Assembly: GCF_003332275.1 (NCBI RefSeq)
Contig: NZ_QOVA01000021.1
Span: forward strand, 1 to 64,000
Source of the DNA: Edaphovirga cremea
Lineage (GTDB): Bacteria > Pseudomonadota > Gammaproteobacteria > Enterobacterales > Enterobacteriaceae
Length of the DNA stretch: 64,000 bases
Direction of reading: 5' to 3'
This document shows, piece after piece, positions 51,601 through 61,554 of the stretch. The position numbers were made by a program, and so were the translations under genes. The notes under the pieces are model-generated. The model ran no database searches, was not told where the DNA came from, and saw only the letters and a list, made by a program, of their open reading frames with translations. Position 1 is the first letter of the stretch. Every line of letters starts with the position of its first letter.

Positions 51601-51722
51601 GGCGGGGTGATATCCGGGTATTGCTCAACCGGTATCACTTTCAGCGCGACTATTCCAACCAGCGTAATCACCAGAGCAATGACAATGGCGAATTTCGGTC
51701 GGCGAATGAAGAAATGCAGCAT
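48624..51722 (-). pseudogene. RND multidrug efflux pump gene interrupted by an in-frame amber codon
   Basis: Reading from 51722, 828 codons of an AcrB-type (HAE1) pump are followed by TAG at 49236-49238. The same frame then continues [13 protein letters not shown] and on to a second stop at 48624. With the stop ignored, the product is about 1032 residues, full length for the family, with no frameshift. Before the stop are the N-terminal helix FFIRRPKFAIVIALVITLVG, the proton-relay VVDDAIVVVENVERL and GSAAEGVS. After it is [12 protein letters not shown] and the last five membrane helices. The stop falls where AcrB has threonine in GKSTGEAM. A pump cut here would lack TM8-12 and be inactive unless the codon is read through or is a sequencing error. 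Confidence 0.9.
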
Positions 51723-51739
51723 CGGTATTTCCCCTTATT

Positions 51740-52915
51740 TTATTGCGCCGAAGCCGGAGCCGACAGGCTCACGCTGACCAGCATGCCGGGCTGCACGCGC
51801 TGCAACCCGGCCACGATGACCCGCTCGCCCACGCTTAACCCTTCTTTCACTTCGTAATATTGCTGATGCTGCGCGCCGACCTGAATCGGCCGCACGACCA
51901 CGCGGTCCTCAGCATCCACCACCAGCACCGAGAAACCTTGCTTATCCTGTTGCAGCGCCGCAATCGGCACCATAATCACCGCGTTCTGTTCTTCAGACAT
52001 CAATTCAACATTCACCACGCCTCCCGGCAGCAGCAAATGCCGGGGATTGGCAAATCGCGCCCGGACGGCCACGGTGCCCGTCTGGCTGTCGATGCGGTTA
52101 TCCACTGACTCAAAAGTACCGGCCTCAGAAAAACGTTTGCCGTTCGCCAGTTGAATACGCGGTACAAATCGACTGGCGGAGAGATCCTCCGCCCCCTTCG
52201 GTTGTTGATAAGCGGCGGCAATGTAGTCACGTTCATTGATCGCTATCGTCACGCGAATAGGATCCAGTTGAACAATATGTACCAACGCGCCACTGGCGGG
52301 ATTGATCAGGCTGCCGGTATTAAAATTGCTGTGCCCAATTCGCCCGGAAATAGGTGCGGTGATGCGCGTAAAACCGAGTTGCAATTGCTGGACTTTCAGG
52401 CTGGCTTCCGCTTGTGCCACGGCGGCGCGGGCGGTATCACGCTGGGATTGCGCCGCATCGATATCTGCTTTGCTGACCGAGCGATTCGCGCCCAGTTGCT
52501 GTAAACGGCTCAGATTGACTTGCGCATGCCTGGCGGTGGCTTGCGCGCTGTCCAGTTGCGCCTGCGCTTGCGCGACAGTGGCGTGATGCAATACCGGGTC
52601 GATTTCATAGAGCAGATCGCCCGCTTTCACCATTTGGCCTTCGGTGAAATGGCGATGGGCGATAAATCCTTCGGTACGCGTGGTGACATCCACAGCCTGA
52701 ATGGCTTCGATTCGCCCCAGATATTGCAGCGCACGTGACGGCTGTTGTTGCTCGATGATGGATACCGTCACGGCCGGTCGAGGCGCAGCGTTCGCGGTGA
52801 CGGCCTGCGAGGTGGCAGCCTGTGAGGTAGCAACATAGGAAGTGAATGCCCAGGCGCTTAACGTAATGGCGGTGGTGAAGCGCAGAATCTGTGCGATGCG
52901 ATGTATTTTACTCAT
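51740..52915 (-). CDS. RND efflux periplasmic adaptor (membrane fusion protein)
   Basis: AcrA/MexE-like adaptor of 391 residues from the ATG at 52915. It has an N-terminal signal or anchor segment without a lipobox cysteine, the split lipoyl motif (GRIEAIQAVDVTTRTEGFI ... FTRITAPISGRIG), a coiled-coil hairpin rich in Ala and Gln (about 105-165), and a beta-barrel domain (VHIVQLDPIRVTIAINE). The duplicated ATSQA near residue 30 is unusual. It is the first gene of the two-gene operon with the interrupted pump. No outer-membrane channel gene follows, so TolC would be needed. Confidence 0.9.
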   Translation of the reverse strand: MSKIHRIAQILRFTTAITLSAWAFTSYVATSQAATSQAVTANAAPRPAVTVSIIEQQQPSRALQYLGRIEAIQAVDVTTRTEGFIAHRHFTEGQMVKAGDLLYEIDPVLHHATVAQAQAQLDSAQATARHAQVNLSRLQQLGANRSVSKADIDAAQSQRDTARAAVAQAEASLKVQQLQLGFTRITAPISGRIGHSNFNTGSLINPASGALVHIVQLDPIRVTIAINERDYIAAAYQQPKGAEDLSASRFVPRIQLANGKRFSEAGTFESVDNRIDSQTGTVAVRARFANPRHLLLPGGVVNVELMSEEQNAVIMVPIAALQQDKQGFSVLVVDAEDRVVVRPIQVGAQHQQYYEVKEGLSVGERVIVAGLQRVQPGMLVSVSLSAPASAQ

Positions 52916-53062
52916 AATCTGGCCTTCAACCTCAAGATGTTTGACCGCGAGCGTTACTTCCGGCGCATGCTGTAACGAACGTAAGAAAACCTGGAGCATA
53001 AATTGAGCTTAGAAGCCGATTGGGAATTTTTCCGGTATTTTATTTTCATTTCATACACCTGG

Positions 53063-53078
53063 ACCGATCGCGATCGGT
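53063..53078. promoter_or_regulatory. 16-bp perfect palindrome upstream of the RND operon
   Basis: ACCGATCGCGATCGGT, fully self-complementary, about 148 bases upstream of the adaptor start and in an otherwise gene-free 301 bases (52916-53216). It resembles a dimeric repressor operator, though no regulator gene is adjacent. Confidence 0.5.
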
Positions 53079-53216
53079 TTTTGGCAGCAGAGGGCGAGTT
53101 AACAAAATCTTGTTTAGGGTTCGTTTACGTGCGGGGTGAATCATGAAGGGGCAGGTTTTGGAACTGAAGGTGAGGTCAGACGGTTCCCACACGGGAGACG
53201 TCTGACACGTTTAATT

Positions 53217-54284
53217 CTACTCGGGTTGCTGTGGATCCTGCGGTGCAGGAATACGCAGGGTTGCTTGCAATAATCCTCTGGATTTATTGAATATTTTACT
53301 GCCATTTTCCCGCCCTGCGCGGCGCGCACGCTGTTCTTCTGCGGGTAATTTCAGCTCTTCCTGACAAATATCACTACAGCATCCTGCAAATTTCGCGGCG
53401 CACGCCGGACATTGGATAAACAGCAGATGACATCCATCATTCAGACAATTGGTATGGGTATCGCACGGTGTTCCGCATTGGTGGCAATGGGCAATGACAT
53501 CATCAGAAATACGCTCGCCCATTCTTTCGTCAAAAACGAAATTCTTGCCGATAAATTTAACCGGTAAACCCTGCTCTTTGGCGCGGCGGGCATACTCAAT
53601 GATGCCACCTTCGACGTGGTAAACATTCTTGAATCCGTTGTGCAGCATATACGCACTGGCTTTTTCGCAGCGAATTCCACCCGTGCAGTACATCACGATG
53701 TTTTTTTCTTTATCGTGTTGCAGCATATCAACCGCCATCGGCAGTTGGTCACGGAAAGTATCAGAAGGAACTTCTACCGCGTTTTCGAAATGCCCGACTT
53801 CATATTCATAATGATTGCGCATATCGACAAACAGCGTATCCGGATCGTCAATCATCTGATTGACCTCCTCCGCCCGCAGATAATACCCTACATTGGACGC
53901 ATCGAACGCGTCGTCATCGATACCATCCGCCACAATCCGCTCGCGCACTTTGAGGCGCAGAACCCAGAATGATTTACCGTCATCTTCCAGGGCAATATTC
54001 AACCGCACCTGATCGAGCGCCGGGTGGCTCGTGAACAGCGTTTGCCTGAACTCGTCAAAACGGCTTTGCGGTACGCTGACTTGCGCGTTGATACCTTCTT
54101 TCGCCACATAAATCCGGCCAAAGACCTGCAAATCAACAAATAATGTGTACAGACAATCGCGAAAGGTCTGCGGATCATCGATATGGAAATATTTATAGAA
54201 AGAAACTGTGGTGCGCGGCTCGGTCTCGGCCAACATTCGCGCCTTCAGTTCCTCATTTGAAATTCGGTTATGTAACACTGGCAT
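53217..54284 (-). CDS. trhO: tRNA uridine(34) hydroxylase
   Basis: Rhodanese-like enzyme (YceA) that forms 5-hydroxyuridine at tRNA position 34 with oxygen. From the ATG at 54284 the protein is 355 residues (E. coli 350), with an acylphosphatase-like N-terminal domain, the rhodanese cysteine loop [12 protein letters not shown], and a C-terminal cysteine-rich region ([14 protein letters not shown]). AGGAAA lies 7 bases upstream of this start; the frame from 54317 adds 11 unrelated residues. Confidence 0.95.
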   Translation of the reverse strand: MPVLHNRISNEELKARMLAETEPRTTVSFYKYFHIDDPQTFRDCLYTLFVDLQVFGRIYVAKEGINAQVSVPQSRFDEFRQTLFTSHPALDQVRLNIALEDDGKSFWVLRLKVRERIVADGIDDDAFDASNVGYYLRAEEVNQMIDDPDTLFVDMRNHYEYEVGHFENAVEVPSDTFRDQLPMAVDMLQHDKEKNIVMYCTGGIRCEKASAYMLHNGFKNVYHVEGGIIEYARRAKEQGLPVKFIGKNFVFDERMGERISDDVIAHCHQCGTPCDTHTNCLNDGCHLLFIQCPACAAKFAGCCSDICQEELKLPAEEQRARRAGRENGSKIFNKSRGLLQATLRIPAPQDPQQPE

Positions 54285-54533
54285 GGTGTACTTTCCTGGT
54301 TCTGTTTGAGGCGGCAATATGATACAGCAAACAAGCCCATCACATAGCGTTATTTCATTTTACATTTCATGCCATTTCGTCACAGGCCGCCGCAAAATTG
54401 GGCGTTAAATCGTCAGTACCGAAGCAGTACTGGTGCGGTGACGTCGCATCAGAATTTGCTCATCTTTCCTCAAATCCCTTGTTATTTTATGTTTTGCACC
54501 CACCTTCAAACCAGATGTCTGGGTATAAAATAA

Positions 54534-54564
54534 CCGTGAAACAGGGTAATTAACCTTTTCACGG
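54534..54564. repeat. Inverted repeat in the trhO-lpxL gap
   Basis: CCGTGAAA / TTTCACGG arms with inner GGGT / AACC pairing. The remaining 457-base gap (54285-54741) holds the divergent trhO and lpxL promoters and a weaker palindrome near 54414 (CAGTAC/GTACTG). No gene seen. Confidence 0.6.
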
Positions 54565-54741
54565 GCTATAATTGTCTATTAATCCTGTCGGTTTTCACCT
54601 GGGACAGGAAAAATGGCACAATAGCAAAACAGTCAGCAGAGAGATCGACCCGTATACACTGCCATGCCATGACGCCACTGTTCGCGGCATGCGCGCTAAA
54701 AGATCGTACTGCCTCAAACCACTTTATGAACCCGAGAAAAA

Positions 54742-55662
54742 ATGACGCACGTTCCTTCATTCAACCGTTCATTATTACATCCACGCTATTGGCCGACCTG
54801 GCTGGGTCTGGGCCTTCTCTATTTGCTGGTTCTGCTGCCGTATCCGCTGCTGTACCGTTTGGGCACGGGGCTGGGTCGCTTCTCCATGCGTTTTCTCAAG
54901 CGCAGGCTGATGATTGCGCAAAGAAATCTGGAGCTGTGTTTCCCGCAAATGGGCAAAGCAGAGCGTGATGTTCTGGTGCGACAGAATTTTGAATCGGTCG
55001 GGATGGGTTTGATTGAAACGGGGATGGCGTGGTTTTGGCCAGACTGGCGCGTGGAGCGCTGGTTTACCGTGCGCGGCCTGGAGCACATTCAAAAAGCTAA
55101 AGATAACCACCAGGGTATTTTGTTGATCGGCGTTCACTTTCTTACGCTGGAACTCGGTGCCCGTATCTTCGGCATCCATAACCCAGGTATTGGTGTTTAT
55201 CGGCCACACGACAATAAACTGATGGATTGGGTCCAGACGTGGGGACGGATGCGCTCCAACAAATCCATGCTCGACCGCAAGGATCTGAAAGGCATGGTTC
55301 GCAGCCTCAAACAGGGGGAAATCATCTGGTATGCCCCGGATCATGACTATGGCCCGCGCAGCAGTGTGTTTGTCCCGCTGTTTGCGGTCGATAACGCCGC
55401 CACAACGACGGGAAGCTACCTTCTGGCACGTATGGGCAAACCGGCCATCATTCCTTTTACCCCGCGCAGATTGCCAAATGGGCGCGGCTATGAATTGATC
55501 ATGCAACCAGCCGTAGAGAATTTCCCGCTGGATAATGAGGTTGAGGCCGCGGCCTTTATGAACAAAATTGTCGAGCATGAGATCTTGCAGGCCAAGGATC
55601 AATATATGTGGCTGCACCGCCGCTTTAAGACCCGTCCGCCGGGAGAGCCTTCGTTGTATTGA
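54742..55662 (+). CDS. lpxL: Lipid A biosynthesis lauroyltransferase
   Basis: Adds the secondary lauroyl chain to Kdo2-lipid IVA at the inner membrane. The 306-residue protein, the same as E. coli LpxL (HtrB), has an N-terminal membrane anchor ([20 protein letters not shown]), the HX4E catalytic motif HFLTLE near residue 132, and [17 protein letters not shown]. It is followed by a strong terminator. Confidence 0.96.
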   Translation: MTHVPSFNRSLLHPRYWPTWLGLGLLYLLVLLPYPLLYRLGTGLGRFSMRFLKRRLMIAQRNLELCFPQMGKAERDVLVRQNFESVGMGLIETGMAWFWPDWRVERWFTVRGLEHIQKAKDNHQGILLIGVHFLTLELGARIFGIHNPGIGVYRPHDNKLMDWVQTWGRMRSNKSMLDRKDLKGMVRSLKQGEIIWYAPDHDYGPRSSVFVPLFAVDNAATTTGSYLLARMGKPAIIPFTPRRLPNGRGYELIMQPAVENFPLDNEVEAAAFMNKIVEHEILQAKDQYMWLHRRFKTRPPGEPSLY

Positions 55663-55701
55663 TGATTTAAAGGTATCGACCAACGACGAATTCCGATGCA
55701 T

Positions 55702-55732
55702 AAAAATCCCACTCGCAGCCGGTGGGATTTTT
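55702..55732 (+). terminator. lpxL terminator
   Basis: 11-bp stem AAAAATCCCAC/GTGGGATTTTT with a 9-base loop, 39 bases after lpxL. Confidence 0.85.
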
Positions 55733-55748
55733 ATGGCCGAATCTTGTG

Positions 55749-55771
55749 TTCAGTCGGCAATGCCGACTGAA
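55749..55771. repeat. 23-base palindrome between lpxL and the DoxX gene
   Basis: Arms TTCAGTCGGCA and TGCCGACTGAA around one central base. With almost no loop it suits a protein-binding site better than an RNA hairpin. Confidence 0.7.
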
Positions 55772-55877
55772 ACGTCCTGATAACATTTCAACAACAGTTT
55801 TTTTGAATAACTCTTTCAAACTTATCTAATTACAACCTGCCTCCTAGCCGACCATACTTAACCTATAATTTACCTGC

Positions 55878-55925
55878 GTTATTAATGTAGTTATTCATGT
55901 AGTTATCAATGTTGTTATTGATCTG
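55878..55925. repeat. Four 12-bp imperfect tandem repeats
   Basis: Units GTTATTAATGTA, GTTATTCATGTA, GTTATCAATGTT and GTTATTGATCTG end about 33 bases before the DoxX start, so they overlap its likely promoter. Copy number could vary between strains. Confidence 0.8.
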
Positions 55926-55958
55926 GCAATTACTTTACTTTTTAGAAAGGAACACATC

Positions 55959-56393
55959 ATGTTGGCCATCGCAAACAGAGCATTCACACGTCTTACCGAT
56001 CATCCAGACGCCGGGAAATTATTACTCAGGGCAACATTTGCCATTTTGATGCTGTTTCATGGTGTCGCAAAAGTGGAGCATGGCATTGGCTGGATCTCCG
56101 GTATGTTGCAGGCTCAGGGCGTGCCGGGTTTTGTTGCCTACGGCGTATTCATTGGGGAAATCGTTGCCCCAATCCTGATCCTGCTGGGGATTTTCACCCG
56201 CCCAGCCGGTTTTGTGTACGCCATTAACTTACTGGTGGCGACGCTGCTGGTCGGAATGGGCAAGTTTTACACCCTAACCCAAGTCGGTGCCTGGGCACTC
56301 GAAACCGAAGCGCTCTACTTCTTTGGTGGTCTGATCATCATGCTGTTAGGCAGTGGTCGTTATTCAGTAATGAAAAACGAATCCTATCGGTAA
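55959..56393 (+). CDS. DoxX family membrane protein
   Basis: Integral membrane protein of 144 residues with four hydrophobic helices. The family pattern is clear: LLLRATFAILMLFHGVAKV, then a loop with GWISGMLQAQGVPGF, then GEIVAPILILLGIFTR and a final helix FFGGLIIMLLGSGRYS. DoxX-like proteins are associated with redox or thiol metabolism in several bacteria, but the role is unsettled. AGGAAC precedes the start. It lies alone between lpxL and mdtG, where E. coli K-12 has no such gene. A stem TGCCTTGA/TCAAGGCA (56423-56449) follows. Confidence 0.88.
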   Translation: MLAIANRAFTRLTDHPDAGKLLLRATFAILMLFHGVAKVEHGIGWISGMLQAQGVPGFVAYGVFIGEIVAPILILLGIFTRPAGFVYAINLLVATLLVGMGKFYTLTQVGAWALETEALYFFGGLIIMLLGSGRYSVMKNESYR

Positions 56394-56623
56394 TGTTTTG
56401 CTCCCGTTGATTATCGTTTATCTGCCTTGATCCGCTTGGGGTCAAGGCAACATCCCTTCTGGAAAATTCAAACCCGCTTTTCAAATTAATCCTATTCCTC
56501 GGCTGTTTGTTGATATCCTGACCAATCGGGCGCATACTTAACAGGCTAACTGTTTGTTTACTCTACTCTGTTTTTTTGGACATGCATTTTGCCCAGCGCC
56601 AATGCCTTTTCTCCCGGTAATTT

Positions 56624-57850
56624 ATGACTTCATCTACAGAACCCATTAACTGGAAACGTAATCTTGTAGTTACCTGGCTGGGATGCTTCCTTACTGGTGC
56701 TGCTTTTAGTCTGGTCATGCCTTTTCTGCCGCTTTACGTCGAAGTCCTCGGTATAACCGGCCATGAAGAACTGAATATGTGGTCTGGACTGGTGTTCAGT
56801 ATCACCTTTCTGTTTTCCGCCATCGCCTCACCGTTCTGGGGCGGACTCGCCGATCGCAAGGGCCGTAAATTGATGCTGCTGCGTTCAGCGCTGGGTATGG
56901 CGATCGTGATGGTCCTGATGGGCATGGCGCAAAATATCTGGCAATTTCTTGGGCTGCGCGCCGTACTCGGACTTTTGGGTGGATTTGTCCCCAACGCCAA
57001 CGCGTTGATCGCCACGCAAATCCCCAGAAACAAAAGTGGTTGGGCTTTGGGAACGCTGTCAACGGGTGCGGTGAGCGGCGCATTGATTGGCCCGCTGATT
57101 GGTGGCGTGCTGGCCGACCTCTACGGCTTGCGTCCGGTCTTTTTTATTACCGCAACGGTTCTGTTCCTCTGTTTTCTGCTGACCCTGTTTTTCATCAAGG
57201 AACAGTTTGTCCCCGTCAAGAAGAAAGACATGCTGAACGGTCGGCAGGTGTTTGCTTCACTCAAAAATCCCAAATTGGTGCTGTGTCTGTTTGTCACTAC
57301 AATGATCATTCAGGTTGCCACCGGATCTATCGCCCCCATTCTGACGCTCTATGTCAGGGAATTGGCGGGAACTACCCATAATCTGGCATTTATCAGCGGG
57401 ATGATTGCTTCCGTGCCCGGCGTTGCCGCGTTGATGAGCGCCCCGCGACTGGGCAAGCTTGGCGATAGAATAGGGCCGGAACGTATTTTGATTGCGATGA
57501 TGGCACTGTCGATTCTGGTACTGATCCCGATGGCTTTTGTGCAATCACCCTTCCAGTTGGGTGTATTGCGTTTTATGCTCGGTGCCTGTGACGGCGCACT
57601 GTTACCCGCCGTGCAAACATTGCTGATTTACAACTGTACCAATCAGGTTGCAGGGCGGATTTTCAGTTATAACCAATCGTTCCGGGATGTCGGTAACGTC
57701 ACCGGCCCCCTGCTCGGGGCGGCGGTGTCTGCCAATTTTGGTTTCCGTGCGGTATTTGGTGTAACGGCATGCGTGGTGTTGTTCAATGCGATCTATTCGT
57801 GGTGGTGCCTGCAACGCGGCCCCCGGCGAGCGCAACTGAAATCAGAATAA
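56624..57850 (+). CDS. mdtG: Multidrug efflux MFS transporter MdtG
   Basis: Proton-driven exporter (YceE) of 408 residues, the E. coli length, giving fosfomycin and deoxycholate tolerance when overexpressed in E. coli. It has about twelve helices and the MFS motif A ([13 protein letters not shown]) after TM2, plus a related loop [13 protein letters not shown] in the second half. In E. coli it responds to MarA/SoxS/Rob; I did not find a clear marbox. Confidence 0.94.
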   Translation: MTSSTEPINWKRNLVVTWLGCFLTGAAFSLVMPFLPLYVEVLGITGHEELNMWSGLVFSITFLFSAIASPFWGGLADRKGRKLMLLRSALGMAIVMVLMGMAQNIWQFLGLRAVLGLLGGFVPNANALIATQIPRNKSGWALGTLSTGAVSGALIGPLIGGVLADLYGLRPVFFITATVLFLCFLLTLFFIKEQFVPVKKKDMLNGRQVFASLKNPKLVLCLFVTTMIIQVATGSIAPILTLYVRELAGTTHNLAFISGMIASVPGVAALMSAPRLGKLGDRIGPERILIAMMALSILVLIPMAFVQSPFQLGVLRFMLGACDGALLPAVQTLLIYNCTNQVAGRIFSYNQSFRDVGNVTGPLLGAAVSANFGFRAVFGVTACVVLFNAIYSWWCLQRGPRRAQLKSE

Positions 57851-58079
57851 CCGGATAATTCACTACTGAACTCCCCTATTGCGGCTATTTCTCCATAGAA
57901 ATAGCGCATTGTCAGCCATGTGCGCAGCTACGCAGCATAAAAAAATTTATTGCATAAAGCTCAGCGAAAAACTTGCATCCTCAGCATCTCCGACAACAAT
58001 TAAATCGTTATAAGCAACTCATAACCTGCGCATTATTCGTCGCAGCCTCGATTAATTGCCGCCACAAAGGAGAACACCA

Positions 58080-58460
58080 ATGAGCATGTATGCAACGCTG
58101 GACGAAGCTATCGAAACCGCGCGTGAAGAGTATATCGAATCAACGCTTGACGAGTATGGCGAGGACGAAACGCCGCCACCTCAACAGTTCCATCTGCAAA
58201 AATATGTCGTGCAGGATGGCGATATTATGTGGGCGGCGATATTCACGACGGATGAAATAGAAGTTGCTGATGTCCTGCCATTTCGCAGCGGTGCTGCCGC
58301 CGAAGCTATTTTTGAGGGTGATTTTGATGAGGAGGAGTTGCGTCAGGAGTGGCAGGAAGAAAATACGCTGCATGAGTGGGATGAAGGGGAATTCCAGCTT
58401 GAACCGCCGCTGGATACCGAAGAAGGCGAAGCCGCTGCGGATGAGTGGGACGAGAAATAA
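58080..58460 (+). CDS. mysB: Acidic protein MysB
   Basis: Very acidic cytoplasmic protein of 126 residues (E. coli 131; its gene suppresses protein-export defects in multicopy). The last 45 residues, from RQEWQEENTLHEWDEGEF to EEGEAAADEWDEK, are almost identical to E. coli, while the first half is diverged and shorter. The ATG at 58080 has AAAGGAG upstream; the frame from 58056 is not needed. Confidence 0.93.
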   Translation: MSMYATLDEAIETAREEYIESTLDEYGEDETPPPQQFHLQKYVVQDGDIMWAAIFTTDEIEVADVLPFRSGAAAEAIFEGDFDEEELRQEWQEENTLHEWDEGEFQLEPPLDTEEGEAAADEWDEK

Positions 58461-58468
58461 TGCCATTT

Positions 58469-58492
58469 TCAGCCGCATACGGGTGCGGCTGA
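58469..58492. terminator. Hairpin between convergent mysB and yceK
   Basis: 9-bp perfect stem TCAGCCGCA/TGCGGCTGA with a 6-base loop, 8 bases after mysB. No clear U-run. Confidence 0.45.
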
Positions 58493-58509
58493 TGGTCATG
58501 TTCCGCGCG

Positions 58510-58755
58510 CTACTCGTAAGGCCCGTGCCGCGCGTCGATCGGTAACATAAAGGTATCCACGATCATCGAAAGTGGTACATCGATGACAGTGATATAGCGC
58601 CAGGGCGAGTCACGCAGATCCCACTGCACACCGGGATAATATTGATTGCCATGTCCCTGACCTGGAAAAGTCCGGCTGATGATGCTGCCACAGCCTGACA
58701 GCGTCGTCACTGCCAGCAGCAGCACGCTTAACCGCACCACGAATTGAAATCTCAC
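58510..58755 (-). CDS. yceK: YceK family lipoprotein
   Basis: DUF1375 lipoprotein of 81 residues (E. coli 75) with lipobox LSGC (Cys22), then GSIISRTFPGQGHGNQYYPG and LPIDARHGPYE, almost identical to E. coli YceK. Function unknown. It is convergent with mysB. Confidence 0.93.
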   Translation of the reverse strand: MRFQFVVRLSVLLLAVTTLSGCGSIISRTFPGQGHGNQYYPGVQWDLRDSPWRYITVIDVPLSMIVDTFMLPIDARHGPYE

Positions 58756-58906
58756 CTTGCCAGACTCACTTAATAATTTTCATAAAATAATCGATAGACC
58801 GAAATAATCATAACATAGGATTTATCGGCTTAAGGTTAAGACGGCGTAAAGCTGCGCTGAAATTCTCACATCACCTCTCGCTCCGTTTACCTCCCTCATA
58901 TAAAGC

Positions 58907-58939
58907 AAAAGGGCAGAATGCCTGTGCACCCTGCCCTTT
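58907..58939 (-). terminator. opgGH terminator
   Basis: 9-bp stem AAAGGGCAG/CTGCCCTTT with a 14-base loop and T-rich continuation on the minus strand, 33 bases after opgH. Confidence 0.82.
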
Positions 58940-58971
58940 ATTGGACGATCCTGACTCTGCTTTATTGCAGG

Positions 58972-61554
58972 CTATTTACCCACAGGGAAAGCCCGTTCGT
59001 TGCGCGGAAGCTGACGGTAGTAGTCGCTCCACTGCTGATGAACGTCTGGCTGGCGCCACACCCGGGAGTGCAGGCGTGCCAACAGTACCGGGTCGCTCAG
59101 CAGGGTCAAACGTTCGGCTTTCGCCAATTTCGCAGGCCCGGCTTGCAACGCATGTTCAAGACGTTCGACACGCCAGCGTTCAATCGCCGCGCGTAGGCGG
59201 TGGCGTGAGGTTGCCATCGCGCTGGCCAGCGCATTGAAAGAAGGATCAACAACGGCGTGCATGAAGCCATTTTCCAGGGCGCGTTCACGATTGAGTTGCA
59301 GATATTCATCGGTCGCCACCAGTTCACGCGGCGGAGAATACTCCTCAGGGATCAGGAACAGCTTCGCCCGTTTGCTGCGGATCCCCAACGTTGCCCGGCT
59401 GGAAAGCACCGAGACGATCGGTGACAGAATCAGCGAGAACACAATCGGCGAAAGCCACCAGAGGAAACGCAGATCCAACCACGCCACGCCGCCAGCCCAA
59501 ACCAGCCCGAGCAGCAACTGTGAACCGTGTCGGGCAAAGGCTTCGCCCCACGGCGTATCATCGTCATCGCGCTGCGGTGAATTCCACACCACTTCCCAGC
59601 CCAGGAAAGCACTGACCACAAAGACGGTGTGGAACAACATGCGCACCGGCGCCAGCAAAACGGAGAACAGCATTTCCATCAGCATGGAGAAAAATAACCG
59701 AACCCCGCCACCGAACTCCTTCGCCCCCTTCGCCCAGATCAAAATAATACTGAGCAGTTTGGGCAGGAACAGCAGAATCAATGTCGTTGAAAACAGGGCG
59801 ATCGCCAGTTCAGGACGCCATTGCGGCCAAACCGGGAACAGCTGTCGCGGCTGCAGGAAGTACTGCGGCTCCATCAGCGTGTGCACCACTTGCAAGGCCG
59901 TGGAGAGCGCGAGGAACATAAACCACAACGGCGCAGACAAATAGGACATGACCCCGGTCAGGAACACCGCACGGTGAACCGGATGCATACCTTTCACCAG
60001 AAACAGCCGGAAGTTCATCAGGTTGCCATGACACCAGCGACGATCGCGTTTCAGTTCGTCCAGCAGGTTTGGCGGCAACTCCTCATAACTGCCCGGCAGA
60101 TCGTAGGCAATCCAGACGCCCCAACCAGCACGGCGCATCAACGCGGCTTCCACGAAGTCATGCGACATGATTGAACCGGCGAACGAGCCCTCACCCGGCA
60201 GCGGTGCCAGGGCGCAGTGTTCAATGAAGGGTTTCACACGAATGATGGCGTTATGCCCCCAATAGTGCGACTCGCCCAATTGCCAGTAATGCAGACCGGC
60301 GGTAAACAAGGGTCCGTAGACACGCGTGGCGAACTGTTGCAGACGGGCGTACAGCGTATCCATCCCGGAGGCTTTTGGCGCAGACTGAATGATCCCCGCA
60401 TGCGGGTTGGCATCCATCAGGCGCGCAAGTCCGGTCAGACAGCCGCCACTCATGACGCTGTCGGCGTCAAGAATGACCATATAGCTGTAATCCCCACCCC
60501 AACGGCGGCACCAGTCATCGATGTTTCCGCTTTTGCGTTTCACGCGGCGGCGGCGGCGGCGGTAGAAAATCCGCCCATGCCCATCAACATCACGGCACAC
60601 TTCCAGCCAGGCTTTTTGCTCGGCAACACAGATATCGGGATCGTAGCTGTCGCTCAGCACATAGATATCGAACTGATCGAGATCGCCCGTCACCGCGACC
60701 GATTCGTAGGTGGCACGCAAACCGGCAAACACCCGCTCAACGTCCTCGTTACAGATCGGCATGATCAGCGCCGTACGATGCGCCGGATTCAACGGTTCAT
60801 TACCCACCACGGAGGCAGAAATACTGTACCGGTCTTTGCCAATCAGCAGTTGCAGGAAGCCCATCAGCGCAGTCCAGAACCCTGCCGATACCCAACAGAA
60901 GAGCACAGCAAAGAGCACCAGAATCCCGGTTTGCAAGATATAGGGAAGAAGCTGCAACAGGGACTGCATCCAGTCCTGTTTCACCATTTCCATCGGGTCA
61001 ATCAACGCCCAACCCTGATAAGGCAGAATCGTCTTCATGTACCAGGTGGCAATGGCGGTCTGGACCAGCATCAGCGTCAGCAGGATATAACGGCGCACTG
61101 AACCCACGGCACGCCACTTTTTCTCTGATTCCGCCATCTCCAGCGACGCATAGTGTTTAGGCACACTGCTGCGCCCCAACAGGGAGTCCCAAAAGCGCGC
61201 CAACGGATTGGTCCGCCAGGCTTCCGGAAACATACGCGAGCGCTTGACTGGCGGCATGGCTTTGAGCGTAGTGCGCCCTTCGGCGTCCTCGCCAAGGACC
61301 TTGCCGTCATTCAATGCATCGGGCCATGCGGCTTCCAGACGGGCTTTCACCGACGCGAGGGGTGCATCGTCATCTGGCTGTTCACCGTGCGGCGCTTCAC
61401 CCAAAGAAGACGTTACACCGCCCAAATGGCGGTGCAGTTCGACAAAAGCCTGGTCATCTGCGCCAGAAAGCTGGCTTTCAAGCGCCGCTTTCCGTTCCCC
61501 GGTCAGGGGCAAGGCATCGATATACTCTTGAGTTAAATGCGTTGACTTATTCAT
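58972..61554 (-). CDS. opgH: Glucans biosynthesis glucosyltransferase H
   Basis: Inner-membrane GT2 transferase that makes the beta-1,2 backbone of osmoregulated periplasmic glucans; in E. coli it also delays division through FtsZ when UDP-glucose is plentiful. From the ATG at 61554 the protein is 860 residues (E. coli 847), with membrane helices around 140-230, the catalytic region containing [12 protein letters not shown] and [21 protein letters not shown], and more helices to 700. The N-terminal cytosolic segment differs from E. coli. It overlaps opgG by 8 bases. Confidence 0.96.
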   Translation of the reverse strand: MNKSTHLTQEYIDALPLTGERKAALESQLSGADDQAFVELHRHLGGVTSSLGEAPHGEQPDDDAPLASVKARLEAAWPDALNDGKVLGEDAEGRTTLKAMPPVKRSRMFPEAWRTNPLARFWDSLLGRSSVPKHYASLEMAESEKKWRAVGSVRRYILLTLMLVQTAIATWYMKTILPYQGWALIDPMEMVKQDWMQSLLQLLPYILQTGILVLFAVLFCWVSAGFWTALMGFLQLLIGKDRYSISASVVGNEPLNPAHRTALIMPICNEDVERVFAGLRATYESVAVTGDLDQFDIYVLSDSYDPDICVAEQKAWLEVCRDVDGHGRIFYRRRRRRVKRKSGNIDDWCRRWGGDYSYMVILDADSVMSGGCLTGLARLMDANPHAGIIQSAPKASGMDTLYARLQQFATRVYGPLFTAGLHYWQLGESHYWGHNAIIRVKPFIEHCALAPLPGEGSFAGSIMSHDFVEAALMRRAGWGVWIAYDLPGSYEELPPNLLDELKRDRRWCHGNLMNFRLFLVKGMHPVHRAVFLTGVMSYLSAPLWFMFLALSTALQVVHTLMEPQYFLQPRQLFPVWPQWRPELAIALFSTTLILLFLPKLLSIILIWAKGAKEFGGGVRLFFSMLMEMLFSVLLAPVRMLFHTVFVVSAFLGWEVVWNSPQRDDDDTPWGEAFARHGSQLLLGLVWAGGVAWLDLRFLWWLSPIVFSLILSPIVSVLSSRATLGIRSKRAKLFLIPEEYSPPRELVATDEYLQLNRERALENGFMHAVVDPSFNALASAMATSRHRLRAAIERWRVERLEHALQAGPAKLAKAERLTLLSDPVLLARLHSRVWRQPDVHQQWSDYYRQLPRNERAFPVGK

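Noticed and set aside
52916..53216. A divergent regulator gene for the RND operon
   Set aside because: No open frame with a helix-turn-helix is present in this gap on either strand.
54775..55701. 308-codon minus-strand frame opposite lpxL
   Set aside because: Antisense shadow of lpxL; low-complexity composition and no motif.
55878..55925. CRISPR-like array
   Set aside because: Repeat units are 12 bases and directly adjacent without spacers; there are no cas genes.
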